A DNA stretch of 64,000 nucleotides from an uncultured Acetatifactor sp. (GTDB taxonomy: Bacteria > Bacillota > Clostridia > Lachnospirales > Lachnospiraceae): contig CAJTPH010000010.1 in assembly GCA_910578215.1 (NCBI GenBank), forward strand, positions 29,315-93,314, read 5' to 3'. Below the pieces are notes generated by a model. It was given only the letters and a program-made list of their open reading frames with translations. It was not told where the DNA came from and searched no databases. The position numbers were made by a program, and so were the translations under genes. Shown here in pieces: positions 59,837 through 64,000 of this stretch (within the stretch, counting starts at the first letter, position 1; every line of letters starts with the position of its first letter).

Positions 59837-61312
59837 TCAGGAGCGGCCGCCTTTTTGCGAAAGTAATTCCACCACCTTGGGGAATTCCATTCCGTGGGAT
59901 GCCTTGACAAGGATGGTACTGCCCTCGGGAAATGCGTTCTCCGGCTGCTCCAGGTGCTCGAGCAGCTCCTCCCTTGCGGAAAAATAGAGAATTTCACCCA
60001 CTCCTCCCGCCTTTCTCGCCGCCTCGTACGTATGCCGCGATTCCTCTCCCACGCAGAACAGCCTCTGCAGCCCTGCCCCGGCGGCATACTCTCCGATCTG
60101 GGCGTGGAGCCTGTGGGAATTCTCGCCAAGATCAAACATATCGCCCAAGATCGCCACCTTTTGCGTGTCCGCCATGGAAAGCAGATCGATCGCCGCCTTC
60201 ATGGAGATGGGATTTGCGTTATAGCAGTCGTCTATCACTGTATATCTGTCCAGACGCACCAGATTGTTTCTGCCGCTTACCGGAGCTACGCTCCCCACCC
60301 CGGCGGCAATTTCCTCCGACGTCAGCCCAAGCAGCCGCCCCACGCACGCGGCGGCTGCGGCATTGCGCACCATATGCAAGCCGGGCAGCGGAATGTGTAC
60401 CGAAATTTTACCCCCCGCATGAGCCGTTTCGTCCCCTGTACGACCTGACGGCTCCCTGAAAACCAGCGTGGCGTCGCTGCCCCAAAGCCCCCTGCTTTCA
60501 ATATCCGAAGCACTGACCTCCTCCCCGGGATTCTCTCCCAGCCCAAAAAAGTGAGGCGCATGCCCCTTCACATCCGTCAGCTCCGAGAGCTTGTCGTCGC
60601 CGCCGTTCAGACAGATTTCGCCGTCCGGAGCCATAAAGTCAAAAATCTCCGACTTTGCCCTCAAAATACCCTCTCTGTCCCTCAGGGTTTCCAGATGGCT
60701 CTGCCCGATATTTGTCATGACAATAATGTCAGGTCTCGCCATTTTGCTTAATCGATGCATTTCCCCGAAATCGCTGATGCCCATCTCCACCACGGCCACC
60801 TCATGCTCCGGCCGGATGCGCAGCAGCGTCAGAGGCACGCCGATCTCATTGTTGAAATTGCCCTCTGTCTTCAGCACCCTGTACCTTTGGGCAAGCACGC
60901 CAGCGATAAACTCCTTTGTGCTGGTCTTGCCGACGCTCCCGGTGATACCCACCACCTTCACGGACAGCTTTCTGCGGTAGGCTTCTGCAATATTCCTCAA
61001 TGCCTGCAGCGTATCCTCCACCAGCAGATAGCTTCCCCATTCGGACGCCCGGACGCCATGCTCCGCCTCCACCTGCTCCGGCGTTTTCTGAGTAACCACC
61101 AGAGCAGCGCCCTTTGCGGACACATCGGCGATAAACCTGTGGCCGTCCACCCGCTCTCCCACGGTGGCAAAGAAAACACAGCCCTCCTCCGCCTTCCTGG
61201 AATCCAATACCGCAGAAGTGACGCATGTGTCATCCTCTGCTCCACGGCCCAGGACAAGGCTTCCGCCGGCCGCACGTGCAATTTCCTTTATTTTCAAATC
61301 CATCATTTCCAT
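59837..61312 (-). CDS. murF: UDP-N-acetylmuramoyl-tripeptide-D-alanyl-D-alanine ligase
   Basis: Adds D-Ala-D-Ala to the UDP-MurNAc-tripeptide in peptidoglycan synthesis. It has the Mur ligase ATP loop VVGITGSVGKTSTKEFIAG, EGNFNNEIGVPLTLL, AVVEMGISDFGEMH, MTNIGQSHLE, GRNNLVRLDRYTVIDDCYNA and ILGDMFDLGENSHRLH. The last motifs, YNANP and the GDM-ELG type, are diagnostic for MurF. Start is ATG 61312, six bases after GGGGGAG; ATGs at 61318 and 61339 are alternatives. It follows the D-Ala-D-Ala ligase gene, its substrate supplier. Confidence 0.96.
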   Translation of the reverse strand: MEMMDLKIKEIARAAGGSLVLGRGAEDDTCVTSAVLDSRKAEEGCVFFATVGERVDGHRFIADVSAKGAALVVTQKTPEQVEAEHGVRASEWGSYLLVEDTLQALRNIAEAYRRKLSVKVVGITGSVGKTSTKEFIAGVLAQRYRVLKTEGNFNNEIGVPLTLLRIRPEHEVAVVEMGISDFGEMHRLSKMARPDIIVMTNIGQSHLETLRDREGILRAKSEIFDFMAPDGEICLNGGDDKLSELTDVKGHAPHFFGLGENPGEEVSASDIESRGLWGSDATLVFREPSGRTGDETAHAGGKISVHIPLPGLHMVRNAAAAACVGRLLGLTSEEIAAGVGSVAPVSGRNNLVRLDRYTVIDDCYNANPISMKAAIDLLSMADTQKVAILGDMFDLGENSHRLHAQIGEYAAGAGLQRLFCVGEESRHTYEAARKAGGVGEILYFSAREELLEHLEQPENAFPEGSTILVKASHGMEFPKVVELLSQKGGRS

Positions 61313-61424
61313 TTTCATCTCCCCCGCGTACCGAAACACGCTTACCGATCAATTTTTCTGTAACAAAATCCCTTCCCGAAGTCTATTATGTGAATCATTA
61401 CATGCCTCCGGATCTTACGGTCGT

Positions 61425-62450
61425 TCAGACGTCTGCATGAACGGATATGATTTTTTCGCAAAGCCCCGGAAAGTCCATGCCCAGGACTGCCGCCTCCTGA
61501 GGCAGCAGGGAGGTGGGGGTCATACCGGGCAGGGTATTGGCCTCCAGGCAGAAAATCTCCCCCGATTCGCTCATCATAAAATCCATGCGGGCATAGCTTT
61601 TCATTCTGAGAGCGGCAAACACGCGCTCCGCAACAGCCTGCATCTGCCTCGTCTTTTCTTCCGAAAGCTCCGCGGGACAGGTCTCCACCGTGCTGCCCGC
61701 CTGATACTTGTTTTTATAATCGTAAAAGCCCTGCTTAGGCGCAATTTCAATGACCGGCAGCGCTCTGCCGTCCATGACGCCCACGGAAAACTCCCTTCCC
61801 TTTATGTACTGCTCCACAATGATCTCGCTGTCGTAGCGGAACGCCTCTTGCTTCGCCCTCTCATATTCCCCTTCGTCCCGGGCTATGCAGACGCCCACGC
61901 TGGAGCCTCCGCGGCATGCCTTCACAATACAGGGGAAAAACGTCCTCTCTGTCTGCGGCTCTCCCTCCTTGAGCCTGAAGCCGGCGGGAGTGGGAATATC
62001 GTATGCCTTGAAAATATCCTTTGTAATTCCCTTGTCCATAGCCATTGCGGAGCTGACAAAATCCGTGCCCGTATAGGGAATCCCCATCAGCTCAAAGCAT
62101 GCCTGAATCTTGCCGTCCTCGCCGTTTGCTCCGTGCAGCGCCATGAAAACCATGTCCGCCATGCCGCAGACAGCCAGCACGTTAGGTCCAAAAAAGCTTC
62201 TGTCTCCGTCCCTTCGCAGCGCCTTAACCGCTTCCAGGTCCGGGTTTTTCTCACTGACTGCACCTGTCTGTGCCGCCCAGTCCTCCTCACGGTCAAAAAT
62301 ACCCTGGATCTCCCCCTCATAGCCCAGATACACATCCAGCAGAACCGCCTGATGCCCGTTTTTTTTAAGTGCCCTGTAAATCATGCTCCCCGAGCTCAAG
62401 GACACATCCCGCTCGGTGCTGATGCCTCCTGCCAATACTACAATCTTCAT
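61425..62450 (-). CDS. ddl: D-alanine-D-alanine ligase
   Basis: ATP-grasp ligase of 341 residues: VVLAGGISTERDVSLSSGSM, FMALHGANGEDGKIQACFEL, MDKGITKDIFKAYDIPTP, CRGGSSVGVCIARDEGE, and the metal site MDFMMSESGEIFCLEANTLP followed by GMTPTSLLP. The omega-loop reads DYKNKYQAG: the Lys-Tyr pair typical of D-Ala-D-Ala ligases is kept, and the VanA-type D-lactate sequence is absent. So despite the nearby VanRS-like genes this is not evidence of glycopeptide resistance. It lies 45 bases downstream of the lipoprotein stop and is followed by murF. Confidence 0.96.
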   Translation of the reverse strand: MKIVVLAGGISTERDVSLSSGSMIYRALKKNGHQAVLLDVYLGYEGEIQGIFDREEDWAAQTGAVSEKNPDLEAVKALRRDGDRSFFGPNVLAVCGMADMVFMALHGANGEDGKIQACFELMGIPYTGTDFVSSAMAMDKGITKDIFKAYDIPTPAGFRLKEGEPQTERTFFPCIVKACRGGSSVGVCIARDEGEYERAKQEAFRYDSEIIVEQYIKGREFSVGVMDGRALPVIEIAPKQGFYDYKNKYQAGSTVETCPAELSEEKTRQMQAVAERVFAALRMKSYARMDFMMSESGEIFCLEANTLPGMTPTSLLPQEAAVLGMDFPGLCEKIISVHADV

Positions 62451-62495
62451 TTATGCCACGACCTTCCCTTCAGATATTCCTTTTTTTGCCTGTCT

Positions 62496-63839
62496 CTACC
62501 TCTCCCCCATCACGTCCTCATAAAAAGCTGCAAGCTGCGCAAACCACATCAGGTAAGCGGTCCTGTCCCCTGTATTCTCATAATAATTTACGGATTCCGG
62601 ATTTCTTCCCATAAGGAAATGCAGGCATTCTTCAATAATGCTGGTATATTGATAAATATTCAATATATAGTTGGCACATGACAGGTTAGACACGTATTTC
62701 ATCAATTCTGCCCGTGCGCTGTCCCCCGGCACCGCCGGGGCAATCAAGCTTTGGTATTGCTCGGAAATTTCCTCTCCCTTGCTTATAACGGTGTAAATCA
62801 TTTCTTCGCAAAGCGCCGCATCCACCTGCTGCCGCGTCATCAGATAGGTCATGCTGCCATAAAGATAGCCCTCGTCCAGATACGTTCTGTTATCCTGAAA
62901 GACGCTCTTATATTTCAATATACTGTTGTGATATGTATTTAATCCCGTCGCCCGAAACAGCTCTGTCAGCGCGTAAAAGACTGCCGCATCCCGTGCCCCC
63001 TCTGGCACCTGCCCGAATACGGTAGCCGCCCTTTTCAGGCATTCCGTAGCATACTCAAAATTATAATTTTTTATATTGTAGCCGTATTTTGCCAAAAACG
63101 CCGCATACAGAGCCTCATGCCCGGCTCCGGCGCCGTTTTCCTCTGTATGTGCCACCCATCCCTGGAGCGTTTCCAGCACATCGGGTATATTGTTGCTATT
63201 CTGGTCCGGAAACAGCTCCCCATACCACTCATATGCCTCCAACAGCCTTATCGCTCCCATAACGGACAGACTGCCGTTTTCACAGTCCTTGAGCATCTCC
63301 CCATAGCTTTCCAAAAACAGCTCAGGGTAAAGCCGTTCCTTAATATCAAACCGATAGGACTGCCCTATTATGTCACATTCCACATAATAGCTGCCAGGCT
63401 GATCCACCTGGGTGAAATCCGCATATCCCACATACAGCCCCAGCTCCGCATTGTACGTCTTATCCTCAACAGCCCCGTAATACACCGCTTTACCGGTTCC
63501 TTCGTCTACAAGCGTAAAGGTTTCCGGCAGCTCTCTGCCTGTGACAAAGGCTTTCTTCGCACTCCCGGCGGAATAGCCCCGCCTGTCCGCCAGCACATTG
63601 GGAAGGAGCTGCGGAACCGGATAGTCCACGACCGGCGTTTCCTCCATGCCGCCCGCCATATAAACATTATACATATTTTCAGGCTCCTGAGCCGTCTCGT
63701 CGGTGCATCCGGTCAGCCAAAGGCTGATGCCGCAGATTCCCATTGCGATAAAAGCCCGTGTGAGTACCCGTGCAGCCCCTGCTTTTCTTTTTATATTTAT
63801 TTTACACATATTCATTGTATCTGTTTTTCCGTTTTGCAT
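62496..63839 (-). CDS. Lipoprotein with GH9-like fold, probably not catalytic
   Basis: Signal RAFIAMGICGISLWLTGC ends in a lipobox (LTGC), so the 447-residue protein is anchored outside the membrane. Residues 80-165 match the Ig-like domain in front of GH9 cellulases (GYSAGSAKKAFVTG, YVGYADFTQVDQPGSYYVEC). The rest follows the GH9 helix barrel: AIRLLEAYEWYGELFPDQNS, NNIPDVLETLQGW, and LMGRNPESVNYYEN, which mirrors the GRNP motif. The catalytic DAGD is replaced by DCEN, and the Glu-bearing C-terminal block is missing. It may bind a cell-wall or surface glycan rather than cut it. GGAG precedes the ATG; TATAAT-like boxes lie upstream. Confidence 0.7.
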   Translation of the reverse strand: MQNGKTDTMNMCKINIKRKAGAARVLTRAFIAMGICGISLWLTGCTDETAQEPENMYNVYMAGGMEETPVVDYPVPQLLPNVLADRRGYSAGSAKKAFVTGRELPETFTLVDEGTGKAVYYGAVEDKTYNAELGLYVGYADFTQVDQPGSYYVECDIIGQSYRFDIKERLYPELFLESYGEMLKDCENGSLSVMGAIRLLEAYEWYGELFPDQNSNNIPDVLETLQGWVAHTEENGAGAGHEALYAAFLAKYGYNIKNYNFEYATECLKRAATVFGQVPEGARDAAVFYALTELFRATGLNTYHNSILKYKSVFQDNRTYLDEGYLYGSMTYLMTRQQVDAALCEEMIYTVISKGEEISEQYQSLIAPAVPGDSARAELMKYVSNLSCANYILNIYQYTSIIEECLHFLMGRNPESVNYYENTGDRTAYLMWFAQLAAFYEDVMGER

Positions 63840-63855
63840 GATTCTCCAATATGCA

Positions 63856-63879
63856 CTTCTGCGTCAACATTATACTATA
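63856..63879 (-). promoter_or_regulatory. Promoter-like motif TATAGTATAATGTTGACGCAG
   Basis: On the minus strand a TATAAT box followed at once by GTTGACGCAGAAG, about 20-35 bases before the lipoprotein gene. The same TATA-box plus GTTGACRCA arrangement occurs at 33188-33211 and 63927-63950. No good -35 is seen at the usual distance, so an activator or the GTTGACRCA box itself may matter. Confidence 0.4.
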
Positions 63880-63884
63880 ATCTC

Positions 63885-63900
63885 GTGCGCTTCAGCGCAC
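63885..63900. repeat. Short perfect hairpin GTGCGC-TTCA-GCGCAC
   Basis: Six-pair GC-rich stem with a four-base loop in the region upstream of the lipoprotein gene. No T-run on either side, so it is not a clear terminator. Confidence 0.5.
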
Positions 63901-63912
63901 ATGGAATCAAAA

Positions 63913-63950
63913 GTTGACACAATGACCTTTTGTGTCAACATTATGCCATA
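63913..63950. promoter_or_regulatory. 10-base inverted repeat GTTGACACAA and third promoter-like motif
   Basis: GTTGACACAA and TTGTGTCAAC (63913-63922 and 63930-63939) are perfect complements with a seven-base spacer. The right arm is part of the minus-strand motif TATGGCATAATGTTGACACA. A protein-binding operator is a plausible reading. Confidence 0.4.
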
Positions 63951-63955
63951 TCAGC

Positions 63956-63996
63956 AGGAAATCAAGCGCGAACATAGTGAGCATTTGATTTCACCT
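63956..63996. repeat. Imperfect inverted repeat at the window edge
   Basis: AGGAAATCAAGC and GCATTTGATTTCACCT pair with a few gaps around an 13-base loop. It may be the 3' end of a neighbouring gene's terminator or a repeat that continues outside the window. Confidence 0.3.
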
Positions 63997-64000
63997 GATA

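Noticed and set aside
57737..62450. Glycopeptide-resistance (van) operon
   Set aside because: VanRS-like genes lie beside ddl and murF, but the ligase keeps the Lys-Tyr omega-loop of D-Ala-D-Ala enzymes and there is no VanH, VanX or racemase gene.
61164..62681. 505-codon open frame on the plus strand
   Set aside because: It lies antisense to murF and ddl, both with full family motifs; the product is rich in His, Cys and Leu and resembles no family, as expected of a shadow frame.
1..64000. tRNA, rRNA, insertion sequence or prophage genes
   Set aside because: No tRNA-like CCA/T-loop patterns, transposase or phage motifs were seen on either strand, although small RNAs cannot be excluded by eye.

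Overview
The window looks like a chromosomal segment of a motile, Gram-positive anaerobe of the Lachnospiraceae (Clostridia). The main evidence is the flagellins, whose ends (MVVQHNLTAMNSNRMLG...) are of the CBir1-like Lachnospiraceae type, and the flgM-flgN-flgK-flgK-flgL-fliW-csrA-flaG-fliD-fliS gene order typical of this family. VanRS-like signalling genes, SigD (sigma-28) promoters and low-to-mid GC fit this. Nearly every gene is on the minus strand; only the PlsC-type acyltransferase at 56930 is on the plus strand. I recognised no tRNA, rRNA, CRISPR array, insertion sequence or phage gene.

Region 1 (1-32956, transcribed right to left) is a long surface-glycan island. It holds GT2, GT4 and other glycosyltransferases, four CDP-glycerol-type polymerases or transferases, an RgpF-like protein, a polysaccharide deacetylase and methyltransferases. 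A complete set for making and activating 2-aminoethylphosphonate is present: PEP mutase, phosphonopyruvate decarboxylase, AEP transaminase and a PntC/LicC-like cytidylyltransferase. A TagD-oxidoreductase fusion, a GDPD and a second LicC-like cytidylyltransferase add glycerol-phosphate-type chemistry. Eleven of these otherwise unrelated enzymes carry the same small Rossmann-like module (YGAGxxG) at one end. Two transcription units start with near-identical leaders that end in an intrinsic-terminator-like hairpin.

Region 2 (33291-42228) links glycan to flagellum. It holds a GT11 fucosyltransferase-like gene and two flagellin genes, each followed by a close paralogue of a GT2-TPR protein. The first flagellin has an in-frame amber codon 18 codons before its normal end.

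Region 3 (42451-53806) is the late flagellar operon: chaperones FliS, FliT-like and FlgN, cap FliD, FlaG, the CsrA/FliW regulatory pair, junction proteins FlgL and two FlgK paralogues (one with a long Ala-rich insertion), and anti-sigma factor FlgM. SigD-type promoters precede flgM, flaG and both flagellins.

Region 4 (53810-64000) is household and envelope genes: GH43 enzyme, dihydroorotase, PrcB-like lipoprotein, acyltransferase, VanS/VanR-like two-component system, MurF, D-Ala-D-Ala ligase and a GH9-like lipoprotein that has lost its catalytic signature.

My reading is that regions 1 and 2 together build and attach a phosphonate- and/or glycerol-phosphate-modified glycan. Flagellin is one plausible acceptor, but the cell wall is not excluded.
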